Counted from the first letter of the stretch, positions 8,860 to 16,685 are shown. The stretch: DNA of 64,000 bases from JADJPG01 sp964491875 (GCA_964491875.1 CAZBIC010000001.1:1-64000), one strand, 5' to 3'. A program made the numbers and translations. Notes: generated by a model not told the origin, from the letters alone.

Positions 8860-9257
8860 GATTTCGCAGGCTGGGTGTCGGAGCCGGGGAGGATGGTGGC
8901 AAACTCAAAGTCGATCAAACAAAAGCGCCCGTCGGACTGGCGATAAGTGACGTTGCGCATGTCTGGATCATCATGGCGAACGCCATACTGCTCCAGTTCA
9001 GCAAACAGTTCCTTGAGCCGGGCCTCATCCAGATGCTGCACGCGCCCGCCGCAGTTCGACGTGATGATCCGGGGCTGGCTGGGATCGGCCTCCAAAAGGC
9101 GCGGAATGAAAGTGCATCCCCGTTCATGAAGATGTTTCAGCACGCGGACTTCGTTCTCGAACCGCTTCTGCGCGTCCGGCCCGTGATAATTTTTAATCAC
9201 GCGCCCATCAAAGGTCAGGTTGACCGTCGCGCGGAGGGTGTCCTTCACTTTGAGCAT
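8856..9257 (-). CDS. Minimal protein-kinase-fold protein (RIO/Kdo-kinase-like)
   Basis: Read from ATG at 9257 this gives 134 residues (MLKVKDTLRATVNLTF...). The frame is open upstream, but that part looks non-homologous. It keeps a kinase core: an ion-pair Lys in VIKNYHG, a helix-C Glu in FENEVRVLKHL, a catalytic loop HDDPDMRNVTY (HxDxxxxN) and a metal-binding LIDFEFA in place of DFG. The glycine-rich loop and most of the C-lobe after DFE are missing, so it is far shorter than ordinary kinases, like small lipopolysaccharide/Kdo or Bud32/RIO-like kinases. It forms an ATGA-overlapping pair with the PP2C gene, suggesting opposing enzymes. The substrate is unknown. The pair is divergent from the glutamine synthetase gene. 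Confidence 0.75.
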   Translation of the reverse strand: MLKVKDTLRATVNLTFDGRVIKNYHGPDAQKRFENEVRVLKHLHERGCTFIPRLLEADPSQPRIITSNCGGRVQHLDEARLKELFAELEQYGVRHDDPDMRNVTYRQSDGRFCLIDFEFATILPGSDTQPAKS

Positions 9258-9504
9258 AAGATTCGAAACTGAAATCCATTCAAATACCGAACGCGAACAC
9301 AATGTTGGCGCGGGCAATCGGAGCAAATTGCATCGCAAACATGCAAATGAATCGTTTCACTCATAATGTTCAAAAAGCAGCAGACCATTTCTGAGAACCG
9401 GAGTCCAACTCTCAATCAACGCATGGATTCAACTTAGAAAATCTCCCGCAAAATCAGGAGGTTTGACCGTCGCACACCGAGTGAGCCGCAAAGTGCTTGC
9501 CCCG
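9258..9504. other. Intergenic region between the kinase-like gene and the glnII promoter
   Basis: No gene seen. TTTCTGAGA at 9388-9396 lies 118 bases before the -24 GG, against 129 bases for the matching TTTCTGAG upstream of glnB. It is a candidate enhancer-binding site. The promoter of the kinase/phosphatase pair should also lie here, but I cannot place it. Confidence 0.4.
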
Positions 9505-9520
9505 TGGCATTGCCCCTGCT
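9505..9520 (+). promoter_or_regulatory. Sigma-54 (-24/-12) promoter of the glutamine synthetase gene
   Basis: TGGCATTGCCCCTGCT keeps the invariant GG (9506-9507) and GC (9518-9519) ten bases apart, with TGGCA and TGCT matching the RpoN consensus. The predicted start is near 9531, about 72 bases before the ATG. The gene function (ammonium assimilation) and the near-perfect site upstream of glnB support it. Confidence 0.78.
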
Positions 9521-9602
9521 CAAACTTTGGGACATCGATTGAATTGGTTTTTCTGGCTCAGTTCGATCGAGAGACTGAATTCACTCATACACTTAAACGC
9601 AC

Positions 9603-10625
9603 ATGGCGAAATATAAACTCGAATACCTCTGGCTTGACGGTTACGAACCCGTCGCCAACCTCCGCGGCAAAACTCAGATCAAGGAATTTGCCAGCTTCCC
9701 GAAACTCGAAGAGCTCCCGATGTGGGGCTTCGACGGCAGCTCGACGCGCCAGGCCGAAGGCCGCAGCTCGGATTGCATGCTCAAGCCCGTGGCAGTTTAT
9801 CCTGACAGCGCCCGGAAGAACGGCGTGCTGGTGATGTGCGAAGTCATGATGCCGGACGGCAAGACCCCGCATCCGTCCAATGGCCGCGCGAACATCCCCG
9901 ATGATCCGGGTGCTTGGTTCGGCTTCGAGCAGGAATATTTCCTCTACAAGAACGGCAAACCGCTCGGTTTCCCGGACGCCGGTTTCCCCTTCCCGCAAGG
10001 CCTCTACTACACCGGTGTCGGCTATGATTCCGTGGGCTGCATCGCCCGCGAGATCGTCGAGAAGCACCTCGACCTTTGCCTCGACGCCGGCATCAACCAC
10101 GAAGGCATCAACGCTGAAGTGGCGAAGGGCCAGTGGGAATTCCAAATCTTCGGCAAGGGCTCCAAGAACTGCGCCGATCAGGTCTGGGTCGCCCGCTACC
10201 TCCTGATGCGCCTCTGCGAACAATACGGCGTCGACGTGAACTTCCACTGCAAGCCCCTCGGCAAGGACGTGGATTGGAACGGCTCCGGCATGCACGCGAA
10301 CTTCTCCACCACCCACATGCGCGAAGTCGGCGGCAAGGACTACTTCGAAGCGCTCATGGCGGCGTTCGACAAGTATAAGAACGAACACATCGCCGTCTAC
10401 GGTCCGGACAATCACCTCCGCCTTACTGGTCTCCATGAGACCCAGTCGATCGACAAGTTCAACTACGGTGTGGCGAACCGCGGCGCCTCCATCCGTGTTC
10501 CGCACAGCTTCGTGAACAACGGTTACAAAGGCTACCTCGAAGACCGCCGTCCGAATTCCCAAGGCGACCCGTACAAGATCGCCGGTCGCATCCTGCAGAC
10601 CATCCAGACGGTCCCGACCAAGTAA
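9603..10625 (+). CDS. glnII: Glutamine synthetase, type II (GSII)
   Basis: A 340-residue enzyme of the short eukaryote-like GSII class, clearly not the 470-residue GSI. It opens KYKLEYLWLDGYEPVANLRGK. It has the ATP/metal motifs LPMWGFDGSST, AWFGFEQEYFLY, GINAEVAKGQWEFQI, GSGMHANFSTTHMR and NRGASIRVPHSF, and ends at the usual position. It converts glutamate, ammonium and ATP to glutamine in the cytosol. GSII enzymes generally lack the adenylylation loop of GSI, so control is expected mostly at transcription, in line with the sigma-54 promoter upstream. No Shine-Dalgarno is evident before the ATG. A terminator follows 50 bases after the stop. Confidence 0.95.
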   Translation: MAKYKLEYLWLDGYEPVANLRGKTQIKEFASFPKLEELPMWGFDGSSTRQAEGRSSDCMLKPVAVYPDSARKNGVLVMCEVMMPDGKTPHPSNGRANIPDDPGAWFGFEQEYFLYKNGKPLGFPDAGFPFPQGLYYTGVGYDSVGCIAREIVEKHLDLCLDAGINHEGINAEVAKGQWEFQIFGKGSKNCADQVWVARYLLMRLCEQYGVDVNFHCKPLGKDVDWNGSGMHANFSTTHMREVGGKDYFEALMAAFDKYKNEHIAVYGPDNHLRLTGLHETQSIDKFNYGVANRGASIRVPHSFVNNGYKGYLEDRRPNSQGDPYKIAGRILQTIQTVPTK

Positions 10626-10675
10626 GCTCGGTTCCGGCTCCTGATTTCAGGACACAAGACAAACAAGACAACAAA

Positions 10676-10712
10676 ACGGCGCGAACTGAGTGGTTCGCGC
10701 CGTATTTGTTTT
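10676..10712 (+). terminator. Rho-independent terminator of glnII
   Basis: A perfect 11-bp stem (10676-10686 with 10693-10703) around a 6-base loop, followed by ATTTGTTTT. Confidence 0.88.
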
Positions 10713-10753
10713 CAGCGAAGGCTAGTATTGCGGCCAGCGCCAGAGCAGTCCGG

Positions 10754-10987
10754 CTATCTCTGGGTTTCCTCCCCAGTCCGCAATGGCTCGCTCTGAAACG
10801 AGAATCGCGCCACATCATTGCGCTCTAAGCGAAACGCAATACCGACCTGCTTCAGCCCCGACACCGAAGTTATGCGGGACGTCCCGCGGGAAGAATTTGT
10901 CAGCCGCTGCCAAACCCCAATTCCAACCAGGATGACAACGAGGCTGACGCCAGCAACGATTCGAACGGAGCGTTTTCTAATTTTCAT
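10754..10987 (-). CDS. Small single-pass membrane protein with a pseudopilin-like core
   Basis: 77 residues. A basic N-terminus (MKIRKRSVR) and one hydrophobic helix (IVAGVSLVVILVGIGVW) are followed by SVSGLKQVGIAFRLERNDVARF. That block resembles the NxLKQxGLAxRxYxxDNxxRFP segment found after the N-terminal helix of PVC pseudopilins (compare CANNMRQLGLAAQMFPDDHDGKFP encoded at 61831-62592). The prepilin cleavage signature (GFTLIE) is missing and the protein ends soon after the block. It could be a truncated pseudopilin, a decoy or minor component, or chance similarity. It lies alone on the minus strand, converging on glnII, and ends in TAG. Function not established. Confidence 0.55.
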   Translation of the reverse strand: MKIRKRSVRIVAGVSLVVILVGIGVWQRLTNSSRGTSRITSVSGLKQVGIAFRLERNDVARFSFQSEPLRTGEETQR

Positions 10988-11188
10988 ACAGGCTGATGAC
11001 GGAAAAGTCTAAGCGCACCCGCGGAGTTTCGCAACCTAAGCGCCGCCGCCATTTCGATGCCGCACTCTCGGCCCCCGGATTCTCCAAATTCAACAATCCT
11101 CCCAAAGCCCGTGACAGTAGAAGTGCGGAATTTTTGGGTGAACGTTGGGCTCGAAGGAATTCCCTCTCCTCATCGTCACAAAAATTCT

Positions 11189-12547
11189 ATGTCAAACTCG
11201 ACGGGCGCACCGTTACGCTGCCTCCGCGTGAGCGAACCGTCAGCCCAGCACCCCACCTTCCGCGAAGCTTTCCGCTTCTGGCTCAAGCTCGGTTTCATCA
11301 GCTTCGGCGGTCCCACAGGCCAGATCGCCATCATGCACACGGAGCTCGTCGAGAAGCGGCGCTGGATCAGCGAAGCCCGGTTCCTCCACGCGCTCAACTT
11401 TTGCATGCTCCTGCCCGGCCCGGAAGCCACCCAGCTCGCAACCTACATCGGCTGGCTCCTCCATCGAACCCTCGGCGGCATCGTGGCTGGTGTCCTCTTT
11501 ATCCTCCCGTCTGCGTTCATCTTGTGGGCGCTGAGCTGGATCTACATCAGCTACGGAAATCTCCCGTGGATCTCCGCGGTATTCTACGGGTTGAAACCCG
11601 CTGTCCTCGCCATCGTTGCTGCCGCCGTCATTCGCATCGGGAAACGGGCACTGAAAAACGAATGGATGTGGATGATCGCCGGGGCGAGCTTCGTGACGTT
11701 GTTTTGGCTGAACGCTCCGTTCCCGCTGATCATTGCCTCAGCCGCCGCGATCGGACTGGCGGGCGGATGCTGGTGGCCGGAGCGATTCAACTGCCAGCCC
11801 GCTCACGAGAACACGGCGAAGACGTCCGCGGTGATCGATGATTCAGCCAACTCTGCCGTCCACACCCTTCCATCGTGGAAACGATCGTTCCGCGTCACCG
11901 TCATCTGCCTGGCCTTGTGGTGGATTCCGGTCCTGCTGCTCGCGCTCTGGCTCGGCGAGTCGCACACGCTTGTGCGCCAGGGAATTTTCTTCAGCAAAGC
12001 CGCGATGGTCACCTTCGGCGGAGCCTACGCGGTGCTGCCGTATGTTTCGCAGCAAGCCGTGGAACACCACCAGTGGCTCACCGCCCATCAAATGCTGGAC
12101 GGCCTCGGCCTCGCTGAGACGACACCGGGCCCTCTGATCATGGTGCTGCAATTTGTCGGCTTCGTCGGTGGCTGGCAACATCCCGGAACGCTGCCTCCCC
12201 TGCTCGCGGCCACGCTGGGAGCGGCCATCACGACTTGGACCACCTTCGTGCCATGCTTTCTATGGATCTTCCTCGGCGCCCCGCACATTGAACAAATGCG
12301 GCGCAACACCCTCGTCACTTCAGCGTTGTCCGCCGTCACCGCGGCTGTGGTCGGAGTAATCCTGAACCTCGCCGTCTGGTTTGGAATTCACGTCCTCGTT
12401 CCCAACCGTGATTCGTTCGACTGGATCGCCGCCAGCATTTGCGCGGTAGCCTTGGGTGGAATGCTGAAATGGAAGTGGGGCGTCATTCCTGTGATCGCCG
12501 GCGCCGGAGCCTGCGGTCTCATTGTTCGAATGCTGACACCAGTCTGA
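11189..12547 (+). CDS. chrA: Chromate transporter, long form with two CHR domains
   Basis: 452 residues from ATG 11189. The frame is open for 44 more codons upstream, but they are low-complexity and unlike the family. Two CHR halves are visible. The first starts TFREAFRFWLKLGFISFGGPTGQIAIM and holds LLPGPEATQLATYIGWL. The second has FSKAAMVTFGGAYAVLPYVSQQ and LGLAETTPGPLIMVLQFVGF. About 10-12 hydrophobic helices are present. The family exports chromate or related oxyanions from the cytoplasm. No chrB regulator or other metal genes are adjacent, so chromate as the true substrate is inferred from the family only. Ends 26 bases before the convergent SLBB gene. Confidence 0.9.
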   Translation: MSNSTGAPLRCLRVSEPSAQHPTFREAFRFWLKLGFISFGGPTGQIAIMHTELVEKRRWISEARFLHALNFCMLLPGPEATQLATYIGWLLHRTLGGIVAGVLFILPSAFILWALSWIYISYGNLPWISAVFYGLKPAVLAIVAAAVIRIGKRALKNEWMWMIAGASFVTLFWLNAPFPLIIASAAAIGLAGGCWWPERFNCQPAHENTAKTSAVIDDSANSAVHTLPSWKRSFRVTVICLALWWIPVLLLALWLGESHTLVRQGIFFSKAAMVTFGGAYAVLPYVSQQAVEHHQWLTAHQMLDGLGLAETTPGPLIMVLQFVGFVGGWQHPGTLPPLLAATLGAAITTWTTFVPCFLWIFLGAPHIEQMRRNTLVTSALSAVTAAVVGVILNLAVWFGIHVLVPNRDSFDWIAASICAVALGGMLKWKWGVIPVIAGAGACGLIVRMLTPV

Positions 12548-12573
12548 CGCACCGGCGCGAAGCCAAGCCCGTA

Positions 12574-13212
12574 TCAGAACCAGACAAATTTTTCCGGCAC
12601 GGTCACGATGTCCGAAGGTTTCAGATAAAATGGCTTCGGCTGTTTGCCGTCGATCATCGCCTGCACATCCACCTTGAACGTCATGCTCTTGCCGTCGATT
12701 TGACGCAGGATGGAAACCTTCCGCGAATCGGCCTTTGCCCGGTCAAATCCGCCGGCCTCCATGATCGCTTCCACCACCGTGATTGGTCGTTCGATGGTCA
12801 GCTTGCCCGGCCGCAACACCGCGCCGCTGACATAGATGGGATAGCCGGAAGAAGTCGCGAGCACCACCACTTGCTTCACCGCCAACTGCGCTTCGTAGAC
12901 CCGCAGGATCTCCTTCTCCAGCTCGGTAGGCGTAAAACCCGCCGCGGTGATTTCGCCGCCCAGCGTCAGGGTGATTTTTCCGTCCCTCCGGATTTGGTAA
13001 GTCGAATCAAGGTTGGGCGCGCCCGGGAAAGAGATCTTCAGAGTATCACCCTCGCGCAATCGGACATCCAGATACGGGACCGTGTCCGAAACCGCCACCT
13101 GCGGCGCCGTCTGGCATCCGGTCAACACGGCAACGACACTCAACAGCGCCAGCATCAGCAGCGGGAAAATCCGGGCGGCGGGCCGGCGAGTAACGGGGGC
13201 GTTCATGTTCAT
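12574..13212 (-). CDS. Polysaccharide-export type SLBB lipoprotein
   Basis: Starting at ATG 13212 (or 13206) gives a lipoprotein signal peptide with a basic n-region, hydrophobic stretch and lipobox LTGC. A Poly_export (Wza N-terminal) domain follows: VPYLDVRLREGDTLKISFPGAPNLDSTYQIRRDGKITL. An SLBB domain comes next (IYVSGAVLRPGKLTIERPITVVEAIMEAGGFD) and the protein ends with a second beta-grasp-like stretch. At about 212 residues it is shorter than Wza and lacks the C-terminal outer-membrane helix. It probably forms part of an exopolysaccharide or holdfast export machine in the periplasm or outer membrane. No glycosyltransferases or tyrosine kinase partner lie nearby. Divergent from the coaB-like gene. 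Confidence 0.88.
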   Translation of the reverse strand: MNMNAPVTRRPAARIFPLLMLALLSVVAVLTGCQTAPQVAVSDTVPYLDVRLREGDTLKISFPGAPNLDSTYQIRRDGKITLTLGGEITAAGFTPTELEKEILRVYEAQLAVKQVVVLATSSGYPIYVSGAVLRPGKLTIERPITVVEAIMEAGGFDRAKADSRKVSILRQIDGKSMTFKVDVQAMIDGKQPKPFYLKPSDIVTVPEKFVWF

Positions 13213-13407
13213 AACAAAAGTATCCTGCACGCGATAAGAGACAGCGACGACATCGAATTCGTTCGCCGCGCGAATCGCTGGACGACTGTTACCGCACGTT
13301 CGAGACGCCTTCAACACTCCTGATCTAACGGCGCCAACCGCAGGCGCATGAGCCAAAAAGCGTTGCGCCGCACGGTGGCCATCGCCATCTTCGCATCACC
13401 ACCGCGC

Positions 13408-14064
13408 ATGCGCGTCATCGTTACAACCGGCCCTAGCTACGAGCCTATTGATCAGGTCCGCCGGCTCACCAACTTCTCCACCGGCGAACTGGGCGTGCGC
13501 CTGGCCAGTGAACTCGCCAAGGCGGGCTGCGAAGTCACCTGCTTGCGCGGAGTCAGCGCAACTTACCGCGGCTCTTGCGAGGGCGCCACCGAACTTCCCT
13601 TCACCACCAACGACGATCTGCTCGCGCAACTCCGCCACTTCAGCCAATCCACCACTATCGACGCGGTGTTTCAAGTCGCTGCCCTTTGCGACTTCAAAGT
13701 CGCGCGAGTCGACGACGCGTCGGGAGCAGCAGTCGCGGCGGCAAAGCTGGACAGCAGAGTCGATTCGCTGACCATCCACCTCGTCCCCGCCCGCAAACTC
13801 ATCAGCGAGCTTCGCGGACTTTTTCCTCAGGCGACGATCGTCGGTTGGAAGTACGAACTGGTCGGTTCCCGCGAAGAGGCGCTGGCCAAGGCCTGGCGGC
13901 AGATTGGTGAGAATCGCACCGATGCCTGCGTGCTGAACGGCGCAGCCTGGGGCGATGGATTTGGTTTCTGCACACCGCCCGCCCGGGTGGAGACACTGAC
14001 CGGCAAACCGGAGCTCGCGCAATTCCTGCCAGAGTGGCTGCGGATCCATCGACGCGCGCGTTAA
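13408..14064 (+). CDS. coaB: Stand-alone phosphopantothenate-cysteine ligase (CoaB/DFP domain)
   Basis: About 218 residues from ATG 13408, chosen because MRVIVTTGPSYEPIDQVRRLTNFSTGELG matches the family start. An upstream in-frame ATG at 13348 adds 20 unrelated residues and cannot be excluded. The CoaB (DFP) fold is recognised by TGPSYEPID, TNFSTGELGVRLA, the mid part AALCDFKV and the end part KPELAQFLPEWLR. CoaB joins phosphopantothenate and cysteine in coenzyme A synthesis. Most bacteria have a CoaBC fusion, while this gene carries only the ligase half. Several motifs are loose (ADF is CDF here), so a related DFP-like role is possible. Confidence 0.75.
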   Translation: MRVIVTTGPSYEPIDQVRRLTNFSTGELGVRLASELAKAGCEVTCLRGVSATYRGSCEGATELPFTTNDDLLAQLRHFSQSTTIDAVFQVAALCDFKVARVDDASGAAVAAAKLDSRVDSLTIHLVPARKLISELRGLFPQATIVGWKYELVGSREEALAKAWRQIGENRTDACVLNGAAWGDGFGFCTPPARVETLTGKPELAQFLPEWLRIHRRAR

Positions 14065-14152
14065 GCGGGTTCAGCAAGCAACGTGCAACGCCGGTCGCCG
14101 CGGCAAAAATCCCCTTGGCCTCAATCCGGGTGCTCGTTAACGTCGATGCTCA

Positions 14153-14452
14153 ATGATTAAGAGCAATCCCCTCGCAGTCGTGCTGGCGTCCGTGCTGTTT
14201 CTCTCGGCATTGGCGGCTTGCTGGTCCTCGTTGTGGTGGTTCCTCGGAACCCGCGAGTTGCAAGCCATCGAGTTCCAGAATCAATCCCTCGTCCGCGTCT
14301 CCCAAGCGATGCAATCGCTGGCCAATGATTCAGTCGAATACGGCCGCAAGAATCCGGCGATCGATCCCGTGCTCTATCAGTTCGAGCTGAAGCAGCGCAC
14401 CACGCCCGTCGCTCAACCCGCCGGCACCACCGCCCCGAAACCGACTCGTTGA
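14153..14452 (+). CDS. Small membrane-anchored hypothetical protein
   Basis: 99 residues. One N-terminal membrane helix (LAVVLASVLFLSALAACWSSLWWFL) is followed by a helical region and a Pro/Thr-rich tail. It carries YGRKNPAIDPVLYQFELK. The next gene's product has FATTNPEFQPVLMRYRQ in an equivalent place, so the two proteins are probably distant paralogues (TM helix, coiled region, NPxxxPVL motif, Pro-rich tail). The stop is 9 bases before the next ATG, so they form an operon. Function unknown. Confidence 0.7.
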   Translation: MIKSNPLAVVLASVLFLSALAACWSSLWWFLGTRELQAIEFQNQSLVRVSQAMQSLANDSVEYGRKNPAIDPVLYQFELKQRTTPVAQPAGTTAPKPTR

Positions 14453-14460
14453 AAGGCCAC

Positions 14461-14946
14461 ATGGACTTCCCACCTGAATCACAGCAGCCCGCGTCCGTCC
14501 CTCCCGATTCGTCGCGCCAACGTCCCACGGAATTCAATCGCGTGAGCATGGTCGAACTGGAACAGCAGTGCCACGACCTGCGCAACTTGCTCAACGCCGC
14601 GCTCGTCGCGCTCGTCGTGCTGAGTTTTGCCGTGAATCTTTTCCTCGCGAAGCAAATGCGGATGATCCGCGCCAAAGTGACCGAATCGCGTCCGATCATT
14701 CAACGCATGCAGGCCGAGTTCCAGCGCAAGGAACCGAACATGCAAAAGTTCATCAGCAGCCTGCAATCCTTCGCGACGACCAATCCGGAGTTCCAGCCTG
14801 TGCTGATGCGCTATCGCCAGGTGATTCCCCAGTATTTCAGCTCGCCCATCGCAGTGAGCACGGCGCCCCAGAGCGCGCCAGTCCCGGCGAATCCGGCGAT
14901 TGGCCAACCACCGCCGAATGCCGGCCGGCCGGCGGTCACCAAGTGA
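14461..14946 (+). CDS. Small membrane-anchored hypothetical protein, partner of the preceding gene
   Basis: 161 residues from ATG 14461, preceded by a GAAAGG ribosome-binding site that overlaps the upstream stop. A TTG 12 bases earlier is a weaker choice. Layout: polar N-terminus, helix ELEQQCHDLRNLLN, one membrane helix (AALVALVVLSFAVNLFLA), a basic coiled region (MRMIRAKVTESRPIIQRMQAEF), then NPEFQPVLMRYRQ and an Ala/Pro-rich tail. The NPxxxPVL motif is shared with the upstream protein. I do not recognise the family. The two probably form a membrane complex. Confidence 0.7.
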   Translation: MDFPPESQQPASVPPDSSRQRPTEFNRVSMVELEQQCHDLRNLLNAALVALVVLSFAVNLFLAKQMRMIRAKVTESRPIIQRMQAEFQRKEPNMQKFISSLQSFATTNPEFQPVLMRYRQVIPQYFSSPIAVSTAPQSAPVPANPAIGQPPPNAGRPAVTK

Positions 14947-14984
14947 GCTGCTGAACGCTCGACCCGCGCGTCCGCTCATGAACG

Positions 14985-16400
14985 ATGAGAACGGCAGCCG
15001 CCACCGCTTCGATTGGATTGTCGGTGATGATGTTCAGCTGCACGACGAATGATCCACGAATCATGAGCACCGGCGCCAGCACTGTGAGAGAGTCGTTTGG
15101 CGAAGAGCGCCAAATCACCCACGGCGCGCTCGGACACATTCTGACGAACACCGGCGTCTGGTCGCCCGACAGCGAATGGATCGTCTACGACATTCGTTCT
15201 GATGCCGCCGGCGATTTGTTCGATGGCGAACGGATCGAGATGGTTCACGTCCGCAGCGGCGAAGTGCGAATTCTCTACACCGCGAAACACGGCGCGCGTT
15301 GCGGCGTGGCGACGTTTCACCCGAGCGACCACCATGTGGCCTTCATCCTCGGCCCAGAGAATCCCACACCTGACTGGCAATACGGCCCCACGCATCGGCA
15401 AGGAGTCATCGTCGATTGCCAGACACCCGGCATCGCGAGAAACCTCGACGCGCGGAATCTCGCACCGCCGTTTACTCCCGGCGCGCTGCGCGGCGGTTCT
15501 CATGTGCATGTTTGGGATTCACTCGGCGAGTGGGTCAGCTTCACTTACGAAGACCACGTGCTCGCGCAGTTCAAAACGCCCGGCGCCGATCACGATCTCA
15601 ATCAACGCAACATCGGCATCAGCGTTCCGGGCAAGGGCGTGACGGTTCCAACCACCCATTTGCGAAATCACGACGGGAACTTTTTCACCGTGCTCGCCAC
15701 CCGCACGGTGGCGCAACCGAAACCGGGCTCGGACGAGATCAGCAAGGCTTTCGAGGAAGGTTGGATCGGAACCAACGGTTACCTCCGCACCGACGGAACA
15801 CGCCAGCGCCGTGCGATCGCTTTCCAAGGTCAAGTCGTCACAACGAAAGGCGAGACGATCTCAGAAATTTTCGTCGCTGACCTCCCGGAAGACGTCACGC
15901 AATCCGGCGCCAGTCCGCTCGAAGGCACCGAGCGGCGAATGCCCGCGCCACCTCGTGGCACCGTTCAACGCCGGCTGACGTTCACAGCCGATCGGAAATT
16001 TCCCGGGATCCAAGGGAAGCGACACTGGCTGCGCGCTTCGCCCGACGGTTCGAAGATTGCCTGTCTCATGCGCGACGACACCGGTGTTTCCCAGCTCTGG
16101 CTTGTTGCGACAGCCTCCGGGGAGTCGCGGCAGCTGACAAGAAGTCCCTGGGACTTCGGGTCGACGTTCACCTGGAGCACAGACGGACGTTCGATCGCAC
16201 ACGTGATGGACAACAGCGTTTGTTTAACAGACGTGGAGACCGGCGTCACCACCCGGCTCACACCGCGCAGCGCGGATGAACTGGCACCGCGCCCCGAAGC
16301 CTGCGTCTTCGCCCCGGATGGCCGAGCTATCGCATTCGTCCGCCGCGTGAGCTCCGGCGACGTCGTCTTCAATCAGATCTGCACGGTGTCGGTCCGATAA
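14985..16400 (+). CDS. YidR-like (DUF3748) beta-propeller protein, probable lipoprotein
   Basis: 471 residues. The N-terminus (MRTAAATASIGLSVMMFSC) resembles a lipoprotein signal. The body matches the DUF3748/YidR family of E. coli as I recall it: ITHGALGHILTNTGVWSPDSEW, YTAKHGARCGVATFHP, GPENPTPDWQYG, FTPGALRGGSHVHVWD, GSDEISKAFEEGWIG. TolB-like repeats with WSTDGRSIAHVMD, FAPDGRAIAFVRR and SPDGSKIACLMRD follow, so a six- or seven-bladed propeller is likely. The function of YidR is unknown. A sugar- or peptide-binding envelope role is a guess. Confidence 0.85.
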   Translation: MRTAAATASIGLSVMMFSCTTNDPRIMSTGASTVRESFGEERQITHGALGHILTNTGVWSPDSEWIVYDIRSDAAGDLFDGERIEMVHVRSGEVRILYTAKHGARCGVATFHPSDHHVAFILGPENPTPDWQYGPTHRQGVIVDCQTPGIARNLDARNLAPPFTPGALRGGSHVHVWDSLGEWVSFTYEDHVLAQFKTPGADHDLNQRNIGISVPGKGVTVPTTHLRNHDGNFFTVLATRTVAQPKPGSDEISKAFEEGWIGTNGYLRTDGTRQRRAIAFQGQVVTTKGETISEIFVADLPEDVTQSGASPLEGTERRMPAPPRGTVQRRLTFTADRKFPGIQGKRHWLRASPDGSKIACLMRDDTGVSQLWLVATASGESRQLTRSPWDFGSTFTWSTDGRSIAHVMDNSVCLTDVETGVTTRLTPRSADELAPRPEACVFAPDGRAIAFVRRVSSGDVVFNQICTVSVR

Positions 16401-16685
16401 GGAACATTTTCCTGTAAGGACATCGGGGTGTTTTCTTCTGTAGGAGGTGAATGCAAACCGTACCATCGATCCAAAAGGTCCTTAATGCCGGCGCCACCGG
16501 ATGCAGCACAACCAGTGGTACTACTTTCAGGGAGCGCTGGCCGGCCCGGACGCCCAAGCGACCGCTTCCGGTCAGCAACTGGACCGAGACAGACAAGTTT
16601 CCGGTCTCCATTCAGACCGTTTCCAAACGAGGATTATCGCTTTCATTCTGAAAGTCCCTGTTGTATACGAAAGAAGTCACTTTCT
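16401..16685. other. Non-coding or degenerate stretch upstream of the secreted P-domain gene
   Basis: 285 bases without a convincing gene. An AGGAGG sequence (16443-16448) lies only 2-3 bases before an ATG (16451), too close for normal initiation. The 66-residue frame it opens has no recognisable content. Another frame (from 16501) begins with QWYYFQGALAGPDAQA, faintly like the WYYxxxGxxxGP start of GYF_2/DUF4339 domains, so it may be a gene relic. It probably mainly serves as the 5' leader and promoter of the next gene. Confidence 0.4.

Noticed and set aside
16451..16651. 66-codon frame with an upstream AGGAGG as a small gene
   Set aside because: The SD-like sequence is only 2-3 bases from the ATG, and the product has no plausible features. 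It overlaps the leader of the next gene.
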